Shown here one piece after another: positions 1 to 9,069 of a DNA stretch of 64,000 nucleotides. A program made the position numbers and the translations under genes. Position 1 is the first letter of the stretch. Each line of letters starts with the position of its first letter. The stretch comes from Mediterraneibacter gnavus ATCC 29149 (GTDB taxonomy: Bacteria > Bacillota > Clostridia > Lachnospirales > Lachnospiraceae): the NCBI RefSeq assembly GCF_008121495.1, contig NZ_CP043051.1:186001-250000 (forward strand), read 5' to 3'. The notes below the pieces were generated by a model that was not told the origin of the DNA, ran no database searches, and was given only the letters and a program-made list of their open reading frames with translations.

Positions 1-626
1 CCGACAACGCATCCAATTACTACCAATACGGAAAGCAGATTGACAGAAAACAGCCCATGTGTAAAAATATCCCCCATATTCGTTTGAATCGCCCAGTGAT
101 CTTTGTCTTCTTTCGAATATTTCTCCTCAAAGCCTCCTTCCTGTCCCTGCATTAACTTCATCACATATAATCGAAACTGCTCAGCCTCCGCCTTTTTCAA
201 TATGATCTTTACATCTGTTTTATCTGATGTAGACATACTGTTCGTATCCAGCTTCACTTTACATGTTCCAAGAAGCATTTCCAACAAATTCTGCTCTGTA
301 TTTACATTCGAAATATTTTTGAGACCAATTGTATTTTTCTTTTTATTCCATGTATTACGCTCAATCACGATACTGTTGTCACAGATCGAAATGTAAGTCT
401 TCGACCAGATGATCCACTGATATAAAAATATCAGCAGAAAAACCGCCAATATCACTCCGCCGCCAATATATACCGTGAGACTTAATTCTTCCGATGACCC
501 CTTTTCAATATAATCAATTACATCGTCGATGTTCGTAAAAGACAACACAAAAAGAATTCCAAATGTTGCTCCCAACTGCTCCAGTATCACGGAAATGTGA
601 TTGCGAAATCTGATCTTATTCTCCAT
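1..626 (-). CDS. PH-domain membrane protein, YdbT-like (partial, runs off the window)
   Basis: Read by hand from an ATG at 626, the frame stays open to base 1, giving about 208 residues with the 3' end outside the window. The protein begins MENKIRFRNHIS. It has two hydrophobic stretches near residues 20-35 and 50-75, then a polar region (IVIERNTW, IGLKNISNV) typical of bacterial PH (bPH_2) domains, and another hydrophobic segment near residue 195. The ATG overlaps the stop of the upstream PH-domain gene by 11 nt, which implies translational coupling. Paired YdbS/YdbT-type PH-domain membrane proteins are common in Firmicutes and their exact role is poorly known. The family call is by pattern recognition. 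Confidence 0.7.
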   Translation of the reverse strand, partial: MENKIRFRNHISVILEQLGATFGILFVLSFTNIDDVIDYIEKGSSEELSLTVYIGGGVILAVFLLIFLYQWIIWSKTYISICDNSIVIERNTWNKKKNTIGLKNISNVNTEQNLLEMLLGTCKVKLDTNSMSTSDKTDVKIILKKAEAEQFRLYVMKLMQGQEGGFEEKYSKEDKDHWAIQTNMGDIFTHGLFSVNLLSVLVVIGCVV

Positions 627-1101
627 CTTCTTCCCTCTGTTCTTTCACAATCTCATTGATACGTTTCTGTAGATTTTCTGCAATTTTTTCCGCCTTTTCT
701 TCCTCCAGAAAGCGAAGCGTTACATCTCCTCCTGCGGTAGTAACAGTCACTTTTGCCACATGAAAGATCTGATCAATCGGACCTTTTGATATCTCAAGCT
801 TATGCAGACGTTCAATCGGCACAATATTTCTCTTCACAAAGAGATACCCTTCCCGTATATCAATACATTCCTCATTAATACTGTATCGATATCTGTTATA
901 ACGGAAATAAGGTTCTACCAGCATGGAGACTGCCGCATAAATCAGCAGAACAGCTGAAATCCATCTTCCAATTTCAATCTGTTTTGGAATCAGCCAGAAG
1001 ATATTCACGATCCCGATTAAAACAATAAAGATCACATCGCCGATTATTTCCGCAGTATACATGCACCCCAATGCCCGTCTGGAAAGCTTTTCATATGCCA
1101 T
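616..1101 (-). CDS. PH-domain membrane protein, YdbS-like
   Basis: This 161-residue protein has two membrane segments (about residues 15-35 and 45-60) followed by a bPH_2-type domain. The domain includes YSINEECIDIREGYLF and the RNIVPIERLHKLEI stretch characteristic of YdbS-like proteins. A charged coiled tail ends in REEDGE. It forms an operon with the YdbT-like gene whose start lies inside its last codons. Such pairs are membrane proteins of uncertain function; B. subtilis YdbS/YdbT have been linked to resistance to peptide antibiotics. The start at ATG 1101 follows GGGAGAAGAA. Confidence 0.75.
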   Translation of the reverse strand: MAYEKLSRRALGCMYTAEIIGDVIFIVLIGIVNIFWLIPKQIEIGRWISAVLLIYAAVSMLVEPYFRYNRYRYSINEECIDIREGYLFVKRNIVPIERLHKLEISKGPIDQIFHVAKVTVTTAGGDVTLRFLEEEKAEKIAENLQKRINEIVKEQREEDGE

Positions 1102-1117
1102 ACATTTCTTCTCCCTT

Positions 1118-1568
1118 TTATTCCAATTCCTGTATCAATTCAGAAATCAACTTTTCGTCCTCTTCCAACTCTTCTGCAATTTCAGAAACCGACATTTTCT
1201 TTAGCAATTTCTTTTGAATCAGTTCCTTTAGAAGTTCCCGTCTGCCGGACAATTTTCCTCTCTCTTCTCCTTCCTTTATACCGGATAGTCTGCCTTCTTC
1301 CCATCCCTCTTCCCAGGATGCCTCCCGCTCCTGCCTCATATGCTTTTCTTCATCATATTCATAGATACTCACTTGCTTCGCCTCCGCTCGGTTTTGTGTC
1401 AAAAACTCTGCCAGAATATCTTCCTCAATACATTCGCGGATTGCCTGCTCCACAGCCTCACTGATGGGCATTGTACAGATCGAGCAATTCCTTCTTATCC
1501 TGATAGAGCATGGCAAAAATACGTGACTTGTACAGTCTGTTTGCCGGGAGTTCTGTGGTTTGCTTCAT
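1118..1568 (-). pseudogene. Rpn/PD-(D/E)XK nuclease family remnant with internal deletion
   Basis: A gene with an excellent ribosome-binding site (AAAGGAGG) starts at ATG 1568 and encodes MKQTTELPANRLYKSRIFAMLYQDKKELLDLYNA, then hits a stop. The next frame immediately continues with the family's C-terminal part: ISEAVEQAIRECIEEDILAEFL, AEAKQVSIYEYDEEKH and the charged coiled-coil tail. In the Rpn/PDDEXK-transposase family these pieces flank a nuclease core of well over 100 residues, which is absent. The gene has therefore lost its catalytic core by an internal out-of-frame deletion. A residual 132-codon frame (1118-1516) remains open but should not make an active nuclease. Confidence 0.75.
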
Positions 1569-1848
1569 AAAGCTTCCTCCTTTAATTGAATCGTTACAGG
1601 AGGTTTTCAATCCGACATCTTTCTTCTAAAAACCTCTCTGCTGTTTTAAGTTGATATCAAAGCATAGAGATTTTCCGATATGACTTTAGAATAAAAGATG
1701 CGGAATGGTTCCGCTTAGAAAACCAGAAATAATGCTTTCCTGTATTGTAACACGATTGCACAGAAAGAGGAAGAAGAATTTTTTCTTTTTCAGTAAATAT
1801 CCAATGTATTCATCTGAAATGCTATCTAACCGTATAATTCATGTTTCC
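1569..1848. other. Intergenic stretch between the Rpn remnant and the nifJ terminator
   Basis: No convincing gene is visible. A perfect small inverted repeat (GCGGAA-TGG-TTCCGC) sits at 1700-1714. The stretch should hold the former promoter of the Rpn remnant, but I see no strong -35/-10 pair. Confidence 0.4.
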
Positions 1849-1881
1849 AAAAAACGACGCCGGACTTTCCCCGGCGCCGTT
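1849..1881 (-). terminator. Rho-independent terminator of nifJ
   Basis: On the minus strand a 10-bp GC-rich stem (ACGGCGCCGG with CCGGCGTCGT, one G-U pair) and a 7-nt loop are followed by a T-run. It lies about 40 bp after the nifJ stop. Confidence 0.85.
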
Positions 1882-1920
1882 TCTTTCAAACCATTGATTC
1901 AATTTTACTTTTCAAAAGAA

Positions 1921-4900
1921 TTAGTCTTCTTTTGCTGTACCGTCATAGAGATTTACCAATCCCTTCAGGTATTCGTATCTTTCCATAGCCTCAGCCTCAT
2001 TCTGCGCGAAGAGTCTCTGTGCTTTTTCAGGATTTGCTCTCATCAGGGCATTGTAACGAACTTCTCCGTTCAGGAATTCCTGATAATCTCCCTTAGGCTC
2101 TTTGCTGTCCAGAGTAAATTTCTTCTCAGCTTCCGGATTGAATCTGAAGTTGTTCCAGTATCCGCATTCTACTGCAAGCTGTTCCTCTGTCTGTGCTTTG
2201 CTCATACCTTTCTTGATTCCATGGTTGATACATGGAGCGTAAGCGATGATCAGGGATGGTCCCGGATATGCCTCTGCCTCTGCGATTGCCTTCACTGTCT
2301 GGTTGAAATCTGCACCCATTGCGATCTGTGCAACATATACATAACCATAGCTCATAGCGATTCCTGCAAGGTCTTTCTTCTTCGTCTCTTTACCGCCGGC
2401 TGCGAACTGTGCTGTCGCACCTGTCTTAGTAGCTTTTGAGGACTGTCCGCCTGTGTTGGAGTAAACTTCTGTATCAAATACCATAATGTTGATGTCCTGA
2501 CCGCTTGCCAGTACGTGGTCAACTCCACCGAATCCGATATCGTAAGCCCATCCGTCACCACCGAAAATCCACTGGGATTTCTTAGCAAGGAAGTCTTTAT
2601 TTTTCAGCAGTTCTGCTCTCTCAGCACATCCGCAGTCACAGTCTTCCAGAGCTTTTACAAGCTTGTCTGTAGCTGTTCCGTTTGTTGCACCTACTGAGAA
2701 TGTATCCAGATATTCCTGAGCTGCTGCTTTCACATCGTCGTTTACGCCGTTCTCTGCAAGTTTTTCTACAGATGCTTTGAGTCTTTCACGGATCGTATTC
2801 TGTGCAAGAAGCATACCATATCCAAACTCTGCATTATCCTCAAACAGTGAGTTAGACCATGCCGGACCTCTTCCCTGTGGGTTTACTGTATAAGGTGTAG
2901 ACGGTGAAGAGTTACCCCAGATAGAAGAACATCCTGTTGCATTTGCAATGTACATTCTGTCACCGAATAACTGTGTGATCAGTTTTGCATAAGGTGTCTC
3001 ACCACAACCTGCACAAGCTCCTGAGAACTCAAGCAATGGCTGTTTGAACTGGCTTCCTTTTACGGTTGTCTCTTTGAATTTTGCAACCACTTCCGGTTTG
3101 ATCGGAAGCTCTGTTCCATAATTGAAGAAATCCTGTTTTCCGGCATTTGCTTCCATGTTGCCCATAACGAGTGCTTTTTCACCCTTCTTACCTGGACATA
3201 CATTTGCACAAGATCCACATCCTGTACAGTCATAAGCAGATACTGCGATCGAGAACTTCATGTTCGGCATACCCATCATGTCGATCATATCCATACCTTC
3301 CGGTGCGTTTGCTGCCTCTTCTTCTGTCAGCGCGATCGGACGGATAACTGCATGCGGACATACATATGCACAGCGGTTACACTGGATACAGTTGTCCGGC
3401 TGCCAGATCGGGATATCTACTGCGATTCCACGTTTCTCATATGCTGAAGAACCGGATGGTGTAGAACCATCTACATATTCATTAAATGCAGATACCGGAA
3501 GTGTATTTCCTTCCTGTGCATTTACTTTTGCCTGGATATTTTTTACAAAATCTACAACGTCTGCTCTTCCGCCTTCTCCAACGTGAGGAGTTGTAAGACC
3601 TTCATCTGCTGCATCTTTCCAGCTTTCCGGAACTGCGATTTCTACAACCTGTTTTGCACCTGCATCGATTGCATCGTAGTTCATCTGTACGATCTTGTCA
3701 CCTTTTCTTCCGTAAGTAGCTTTTGCAGCTGCTTTCATCAGATCGATCGCTTCCTCTTCCGGAATGATCGCTGCAAGTTTGAAGAATGCTGACTGAAGAA
3801 CTGTATTGATACGTCCGCCAAGTCCGATTTCTTTACCAATCTTGATACCGTCGATCGTGTAGAACTTGATATTGTGATTTGCAATGTAGCTCTTAACCTG
3901 TCCCGGAAGGTGCTCTTCCAGTCCTTCCATATCCCATGAACAGTTCAGAAGGAATGTACCTCCATCAACCAGTTCCTGAACCATGTTGTACTTGTCAACA
4001 TAAGAAGGATTGTGACATGCTACAAAGTTTGCCTGACGGATTAAATATGTTGATTTGATCGGTGACTTACCGAAACGCAGGTGAGACATTGTAACACCAC
4101 CGGATTTTTTGGAGTCATAGTCAAAATATGCCTGTGCATACATGTCTGTGTTATCTCCGATGATCTTGATGGAGTTTTTGTTCGCACCAACAGTACCGTC
4201 AGCTCCAAGTCCCCAGAATTTACAGTTGATCGTTCCTTCCGGTGTTGTTACCAGAGGTTCGTCAGCTTTCAGTGACAGGTGTGTCACATCATCTTCAATA
4301 CCGATTGTAAATTTCTGTTTTTCATCGTTGTGATATACTGCAACGATCTGTGCAGGTGTTGTATCTTTAGAACCTAATCCATAGCGTCCTGTATAAATCG
4401 GAACTGCATCAAATTTTGTTCCCTTTAATGCTGCAACAACATCCAGATACAGTGGCTCGCCAAGTGCTCCCGGCTCTTTTGTTCTGTCAAGAACAGAAAT
4501 CTTCTTCACAGAATCCGGAATTGCATTGATCAGTGCTTCCGCTGAGAATGGTCTGTAAAGGCGAACTTTTACAACACCGACTTTTTCTCCGGCTGCCATC
4601 AGATAATCGATTGTCTCTTCGATCGTATCACAGACAGAACCCATTGCAACGATCACGTGCTCTGCATCTTCTGCTCCATAGTAGTTGAACAGTTTATAGT
4701 CTGTTCCAATCTTCTCATTTACTTTATCCATATAATTCTGAACGATTGCAGGAAGTGCATCGTAATATGGATTACATGCTTCTCTTGCCTGGAAGAAAAT
4801 ATCAGGGTTCTGAGCAGAACCTCTCTGACATGGATGGTTTGGATTCAGTGCGTGTGCACGGAATTCGTCAATTGCATCTTTATTTACTAAATCTTCCAGA

Positions 4901-5469
4901 TCTTCGTAATCCCATGTCTCAATCTTCTGAATCTCATGAGATGTTCTGAATCCGTCAAAGAAATTGATAAACGGAATCTTTCCTTCCAGTGCTGCACAGT
5001 GTGCAACTGGTGTCAGATCCATAACTTCCTGCACACTGGATTCACACAGCATCGCTGCACCTGTCTGACGACATGCATAAACGTCAGAGTGATCTCCAAA
5101 GATAGAAAGCGCATGGCTTGCAAGTGCACGTGCGGATACGTTGAATACACCCGGGAGCTGCTCTCCTGCCACTTTATATAAGTTAGGAATCATCAGCAGT
5201 AATCCCTGAGATGCTGTAAATGTTGTTGTCAACGCTCCTGCTGCAAGAGAACCGTGTACTGCTCCTGCCGCACCTGCCTCAGACTGCATCTCTGTTACAT
5301 GAACAGTTGTTCCGAAAATATTTTTTCTTCCTTCTGTTGCCCACTCATCAATATGCTCCGGCATAACGGATGACGGTGTGATCGGGTAGATAGCTGCAAC
5401 TTCTGTGTATGCATAAGAGACATGAGCTGCTGCCTGGTTACCGTCCATGGTTTTCATTTTTCTTGCCAT
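1921..5469 (-). CDS. nifJ: Pyruvate:ferredoxin (flavodoxin) oxidoreductase
   Basis: This 1182-residue single-chain PFOR oxidises pyruvate with CoA to acetyl-CoA and CO2 and passes electrons to ferredoxin or flavodoxin, a central step of anaerobic fermentation. The domains run in the usual order. The N-terminal pyruvate-binding domain carries YPITPSS near residue 30. Two 4Fe-4S clusters follow (CIQCNRCAYVCP near 693, CTGCGSCANVCP near 748). The C-terminal TPP half has CAGCGE near 820 and GDGWAYDIG near 976. Length matches the family (about 1170-1200). I chose ATG 5469 (MARKMKTMDG) because GGAGG lies 8 nt upstream. The frame is open for 33 more codons, but that extension crosses the promoter. 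Confidence 0.97.
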   Translation of the reverse strand: MARKMKTMDGNQAAAHVSYAYTEVAAIYPITPSSVMPEHIDEWATEGRKNIFGTTVHVTEMQSEAGAAGAVHGSLAAGALTTTFTASQGLLLMIPNLYKVAGEQLPGVFNVSARALASHALSIFGDHSDVYACRQTGAAMLCESSVQEVMDLTPVAHCAALEGKIPFINFFDGFRTSHEIQKIETWDYEDLEDLVNKDAIDEFRAHALNPNHPCQRGSAQNPDIFFQAREACNPYYDALPAIVQNYMDKVNEKIGTDYKLFNYYGAEDAEHVIVAMGSVCDTIEETIDYLMAAGEKVGVVKVRLYRPFSAEALINAIPDSVKKISVLDRTKEPGALGEPLYLDVVAALKGTKFDAVPIYTGRYGLGSKDTTPAQIVAVYHNDEKQKFTIGIEDDVTHLSLKADEPLVTTPEGTINCKFWGLGADGTVGANKNSIKIIGDNTDMYAQAYFDYDSKKSGGVTMSHLRFGKSPIKSTYLIRQANFVACHNPSYVDKYNMVQELVDGGTFLLNCSWDMEGLEEHLPGQVKSYIANHNIKFYTIDGIKIGKEIGLGGRINTVLQSAFFKLAAIIPEEEAIDLMKAAAKATYGRKGDKIVQMNYDAIDAGAKQVVEIAVPESWKDAADEGLTTPHVGEGGRADVVDFVKNIQAKVNAQEGNTLPVSAFNEYVDGSTPSGSSAYEKRGIAVDIPIWQPDNCIQCNRCAYVCPHAVIRPIALTEEEAANAPEGMDMIDMMGMPNMKFSIAVSAYDCTGCGSCANVCPGKKGEKALVMGNMEANAGKQDFFNYGTELPIKPEVVAKFKETTVKGSQFKQPLLEFSGACAGCGETPYAKLITQLFGDRMYIANATGCSSIWGNSSPSTPYTVNPQGRGPAWSNSLFEDNAEFGYGMLLAQNTIRERLKASVEKLAENGVNDDVKAAAQEYLDTFSVGATNGTATDKLVKALEDCDCGCAERAELLKNKDFLAKKSQWIFGGDGWAYDIGFGGVDHVLASGQDINIMVFDTEVYSNTGGQSSKATKTGATAQFAAGGKETKKKDLAGIAMSYGYVYVAQIAMGADFNQTVKAIAEAEAYPGPSLIIAYAPCINHGIKKGMSKAQTEEQLAVECGYWNNFRFNPEAEKKFTLDSKEPKGDYQEFLNGEVRYNALMRANPEKAQRLFAQNEAEAMERYEYLKGLVNLYDGTAKED

Positions 5470-5524
5470 TTCTTGTTCCTCCTTCGAAATTACATTGTAA
5501 AACGAATTTTTTACATGTAATCTC

Positions 5525-5553
5525 ATTATATCTCGATTAGTTGTAAAAGTCCA
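5525..5553 (-). promoter_or_regulatory. Probable sigma-A promoter of nifJ
   Basis: On the minus strand the -10 is a perfect TATAAT (5525-5530) and the -35 is TGGACT (5548-5553), 17 bp apart. It sits about 55 bp upstream of the nifJ start. Confidence 0.65.
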
Positions 5554-5662
5554 TACGAGCCGTCCCATTTCTTGTTTCTTTTTTGGTGCAGTTGTCTGGT
5601 TTCTCTTTCTGATTTTCTTTTGGAAATTCTATTTCCATGCAGACCGGCTGCAGCTTTTCGTA

Positions 5663-5692
5663 TAAAATAAAAAGCACCTCCCACGGAAGTGC
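5663..5692 (-). terminator. Terminator after the small membrane protein gene
   Basis: The stem GCACTTCC-GTG-GGAGGTGC is followed on the minus strand by TTTTTATTTT. It isolates the gene at 5722-6048 from nifJ. Confidence 0.8.
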
Positions 5693-5721
5693 CTGTCCCC
5701 TCTTGTATTCTCTTTTTCCAT

Positions 5722-6048
5722 TTACCATGCATGCAGCCAGAATTTTCCTAAAAACCAGATAAGAAATGCAAAAATTGCCATCACTCCGATTGCAAGCGGA
5801 AGCAGAAGTTCACAGAATGCCAGAATAACTGCCAGTTTGTCTTTTCGGCTCATCTCGATCGGTTCCTGCTTTTTCTTTTCTTCACGCGCTTTCTTTTTGG
5901 CTTCTTTTCTGACTGTGCGAAGACCTTTTTCAAATTCGATTTTCTGCTTTTGTCCATCCGGCTGTGTGTCTGACTTTTTCGCTTTTTCTTCCTCTTCAAA
6001 CAGCAGATCCGGCCTTGGTCCCTGTCCCAGTTTCAATAGATTTTTCAT
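5722..6048 (-). CDS. Small membrane protein with charged cytoplasmic domain, function unknown
   Basis: This 108-residue protein is not recognised. Residues 1-70 are strongly charged (FEEEEKAKKSD, VRKEAKKKAREEKKKQ). A single hydrophobic segment from about residue 73 to 104 (LAVILAFCELLLPLAIGVMAIFAFLIWFLGKFW) sits at the C-terminus, so it resembles a tail-anchored protein. ATG 6048 has GAGGG upstream. The gene begins just after the opp operon terminator and ends before its own terminator, so it may be expressed by readthrough or from a weak promoter I cannot see. Function cannot be assigned. Confidence 0.6.
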   Translation of the reverse strand: MKNLLKLGQGPRPDLLFEEEEKAKKSDTQPDGQKQKIEFEKGLRTVRKEAKKKAREEKKKQEPIEMSRKDKLAVILAFCELLLPLAIGVMAIFAFLIWFLGKFWLHAW

Positions 6049-6060
6049 AATGCCCTCTTT

Positions 6061-6091
6061 GAAAAATGCCCCCGATGCGATTACCGGGGGC
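6061..6091 (-). terminator. Terminator of the opp operon
   Basis: On the minus strand the stem GCCCCCGG...GGGGGC (6068-6073 with 6086-6091) is followed by TTTTTC. It lies about 45 bp after the oppF stop. Confidence 0.85.
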
Positions 6092-6134
6092 GAAATTTAA
6101 GTTTTCCTTACATTTTTTGTATTGTCAAAAGATT

Positions 6135-7109
6135 TCATACATAGTGACAAGCTACAAAGTGTTCATTTCCTACATCTCTGTACTCCGGTGCTTCCTGTGC
6201 ACATTTCTCTGTCGCATATGGACAGCGTGTACGGAATTTACATCCGGACGGCGGATTCGACGGAGAAGGAAGATCTCCGCTCAAAATGATACGATCTCTC
6301 TTTCTTGTCGGATCCGGCACCGGAATCGCTGACATCAGCGCTTTTGTATATGGATGCAGCGGATTGTCGAAAATTTCATTTTTATCTGCCATCTCCACAA
6401 TATTTCCAAGATACATAACTGCCACACGATTACTGATGTACTCTACAACTGACAAGTCATGCGAAATGAAAATGTAGGAGAAGTTGTTTCTCTCCTGAAG
6501 ATCTCCGAGCAGGTTGATGATCTGTGACTGAATAGACACGTCCAGCGCCGATACCGGCTCATCACAGACGATCAGTTCCGGATTCAGAATCAGGCTTCGT
6601 GCAATTCCGATACGCTGTCTTTGTCCACCGGAAAACTCATGCGGGTAACGGTTGATATAATACGTAGGAAGTCCGCAGATTTCCATTGTCTCCAATACCT
6701 TTTCACGTGCTTCTGCCTTACTCATCAATTTGTGATCAAGCAGAGCCTCCCCGATGATGTTTCCGACCGTCATACGGGGATTCAAAGAAGCGTAAGGATC
6801 CTGAAATACCATCTGCATCTGCAGACGTTTTGCACGCATTTCCTTTTTGGAACATTTTGCAAGGTCCTCTCCTTTGAAAATGACCTTTCCGTCTGTGATA
6901 TCATGCAGTCTTAAGATCGTTCTTCCGGCTGTTGATTTTCCACATCCGGACTCACCTACGATTCCCAGTGTCTCACCACGTCTCAGTTTGAAAGAAATTC
7001 CATCTACAGCTTTGACATGTCCGACTGTTCTTGTGATCAGACCGCCACGGATCGGGAAATATTTTTTCAGATTCTGGACATCCAAAATGATTTCATTTTC
7101 TCTGTTCAT
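6135..7109 (-). CDS. oppF: Oligopeptide ABC transporter ATPase, OppF/DppF type
   Basis: This 324-residue ATPase powers peptide import on the cytoplasmic face of the membrane. It shows Walker A GESGCGKST near residue 55, Q-loop VFQDPYASLNPR, signature FSGGQRQR near 158, Walker B LIVCDEP near 180 and a C-terminal oligopeptide-transporter extension with cysteines (CKFRTRCPYATEKC) that resembles the iron-sulphur-type tail of OppF/DppF. Its ATG (7109) follows the oppD stop TAA with no gap, and AAAGGAGG lies within the end of oppD. It is the last gene of the opp operon. The peptide size class cannot be read from sequence. Confidence 0.93.
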   Translation of the reverse strand: MNRENEIILDVQNLKKYFPIRGGLITRTVGHVKAVDGISFKLRRGETLGIVGESGCGKSTAGRTILRLHDITDGKVIFKGEDLAKCSKKEMRAKRLQMQMVFQDPYASLNPRMTVGNIIGEALLDHKLMSKAEAREKVLETMEICGLPTYYINRYPHEFSGGQRQRIGIARSLILNPELIVCDEPVSALDVSIQSQIINLLGDLQERNNFSYIFISHDLSVVEYISNRVAVMYLGNIVEMADKNEIFDNPLHPYTKALMSAIPVPDPTRKRDRIILSGDLPSPSNPPSGCKFRTRCPYATEKCAQEAPEYRDVGNEHFVACHYV

Positions 7110-8096
7110 TTATACTTCCTCCTTTTCCGGTGCGTTGACAAAGCATGCAACATAATGACCGTTTCCAACGTGTACCAGTTTTGGTTCTTTTTCTTTACAG
7201 CCTTCCTGACAGAACTCACATCTCTCATTGAAATGGCAGTTCTCCGGCATATTGATCGGGTTCGGAACCTGTCCCGGGATCGAATACAGACGCTCATTGT
7301 GATTGGTCTTACCGATGATCGGTTTTGATTTTAACAGCCCGATTGTATATGGATGCATCGGATTCTGGAAAATATCCAGTACTTTTCCTTTTTCCACAAC
7401 ATTTCCGGCATACATAACAACCACGTAATCTGCCATCTCTGCAACGACGCCCAGGTCATGCGTGATCAGCATGATGGACATATCCATTTCCTCTTTCAGC
7501 TTGCGCATCAGATCCAGAATCTGTGCCTGAATCGTTACATCCAGCGCAGTCGTCGGCTCATCTGCGATCAACAGCTTCGGATTACATACCAGAGCCATTG
7601 CAATCATGATACGCTGACGCATACCACCGGAAAGCTCGTGAGGATAGCATTCCATGATTTCTTCCGCTCTCGGAATACCAACCAGTTTTATCATTTCCAG
7701 AGCTTTTGCTCTTGCTTCTTCTTTTGTTGCATCTGTATGGAAAAGAATACTTTCCATGATCTGATGTCCGACTTTGAGTACCGGATTCAGAGAAGTCATC
7801 GGCTCCTGGAAGATCATTGCAACATCTTTTCCGTTGACATGCTCCATTTCGCTCTTGCTCAGCTTCAGTAAATCTCTTCCATCCATCAGGATCTCACCAT
7901 CCACGATTTTTCCCGGAGGTGACTGAACCAGATGCATCAGAGAGAGTGAAGTAACACTCTTTCCACATCCGGATTCTCCTACTACACAGACTGTCTCTCC
8001 TTTGCGGATCTCAAAATCAACGCCGTTGACTGCCTTGACAATTCCAGCGTCTGTATAGAACCATGTATGAAGATTTTTAAATTCTATAAATGCCAT
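7110..8096 (-). CDS. oppD: Oligopeptide ABC transporter ATPase, OppD/DppD type
   Basis: This is a 328-residue partner of OppF with Walker A GESGCGKS near residue 40, Q-loop IFQEPMTSLNPV, signature LSGGMRQR near 152, Walker B LLIADEP near 175 and the cysteine-rich tail CHFNERCEFCQEGC. I place the start at ATG 8096 (MAFIEFKNLH), which has AAGGAG 8 nt upstream. A longer reading from a TTG at 8114 would run across that ribosome-binding site. It is translated next to oppC and oppF. Confidence 0.93.
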   Translation of the reverse strand: MAFIEFKNLHTWFYTDAGIVKAVNGVDFEIRKGETVCVVGESGCGKSVTSLSLMHLVQSPPGKIVDGEILMDGRDLLKLSKSEMEHVNGKDVAMIFQEPMTSLNPVLKVGHQIMESILFHTDATKEEARAKALEMIKLVGIPRAEEIMECYPHELSGGMRQRIMIAMALVCNPKLLIADEPTTALDVTIQAQILDLMRKLKEEMDMSIMLITHDLGVVAEMADYVVVMYAGNVVEKGKVLDIFQNPMHPYTIGLLKSKPIIGKTNHNERLYSIPGQVPNPINMPENCHFNERCEFCQEGCKEKEPKLVHVGNGHYVACFVNAPEKEEV

Positions 8097-8121
8097 AACT
8101 TTTCTCCTTGTCAAAACTTAC

Positions 8122-9054
8122 TTAGCGTTTCATTTTCGGGTCAAATGCATCTCTGAGGCCATCACCTACAAGGTTCACCGCAAGTACTGTCAATAAGATA
8201 CAGAATCCTGCCGGCATCCACAGCCATGGACGCAGTTTGAATGTCATCAGGTTTGTTCCTGCAGATACCATCTGTCCCCAGCTGGACATCGGAGGAAGTA
8301 CACCGACTCCCAGATAAGACATGGTGGATTCCATGATGATCGTATCACCGATTGCCAGTGTTGCTGTAACAATGATGATCGGGATAACATTCGGCATAAT
8401 ATGTTTGAAAATCTTATGCAGATCGCGGATACCAAGTGATTCCGCTGCTGACATATAATCCATCTCACGGATCGAAAGTACCTGACCTCGGATATACCGG
8501 CACGTACCGGCCCATCCGATCGCCGCAAGGATTACCATCAGATAATATACACGAACTCCGGTGTCCACTTTCCAGTCTGACATCATGGCACTGAGCATGA
8601 TCAGAATCGGCATCGTCGGCAGAGACAGAATAACGTCTACTACACGCATGATGACAAAATCCACAACTCCGCCATAGTATGCTGCGGTACAACCTAATAA
8701 TGCACCGATAAAGATCTGAAGTGCTGTCGCCGCCAGACCAACTGTCATGGAAATACGTCCTCCATAAAGAAGACGGGTAAAGACATCTCGTCCATTTTCG
8801 TCTGTTCCAAACCAGTGCTGTGCACTCGGCGGCTGTTTTGCATTCGCAATATCAGTTGCTGTAATATCTGAATACGGAGATACGATTGGTCCCACAATAC
8901 AAAGAACGATCATGACTCCTAAAAAGATCAGTCCGGCGATCGCCAGCTTGTTTCTGGACAGGCGCTTCATCGCAAGTCTCCAGGGGGATTCCATGCTTTT
9001 ATTCTCTGCTGCCTGTTTTGCAATTTTCTTATTTGCATCTTGTGTTTTTTTCAC
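8122..9054 (-). CDS. oppC: Oligopeptide ABC transporter permease, OppC/DppC type
   Basis: This 310-residue inner-membrane permease has one N-terminal membrane helix (LAIAGLIFLGVMIVLCIVG), the linker with HWFGTDENGRDVFTRLLYGGR typical of OppC, then a five-helix transport domain. The EAA loop reads SAAESLGIRDLHKIFKHIMPN. The start is a GTG at 9054, preceded by GGAGGAGG; no ATG fits as well. It lies 15 bp after oppB. Confidence 0.92.
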   Translation of the reverse strand: MKKTQDANKKIAKQAAENKSMESPWRLAMKRLSRNKLAIAGLIFLGVMIVLCIVGPIVSPYSDITATDIANAKQPPSAQHWFGTDENGRDVFTRLLYGGRISMTVGLAATALQIFIGALLGCTAAYYGGVVDFVIMRVVDVILSLPTMPILIMLSAMMSDWKVDTGVRVYYLMVILAAIGWAGTCRYIRGQVLSIREMDYMSAAESLGIRDLHKIFKHIMPNVIPIIIVTATLAIGDTIIMESTMSYLGVGVLPPMSSWGQMVSAGTNLMTFKLRPWLWMPAGFCILLTVLAVNLVGDGLRDAFDPKMKR

Positions 9055-9069
9055 GTGTCCTCCTCCTTT

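Noticed and set aside
1705..2439. Long plus-strand open frame of 244 codons opposite the end of nifJ
   Set aside because: It lies antisense to nifJ and its terminator, has no ribosome-binding site and shows shadow-like composition rich in Cys, Phe and Ser.
5470..5568. Extended N-terminus for nifJ (start at 5568)
   Set aside because: The extra codons contain the TATAAT promoter and the ribosome-binding site, and NifJ homologues start at the MxRKMKTMDGN region.
5526..5732. Two overlapping 63-68-codon minus-strand frames upstream of nifJ
   Set aside because: They span a terminator and the nifJ promoter and have no homology or ribosome-binding site.
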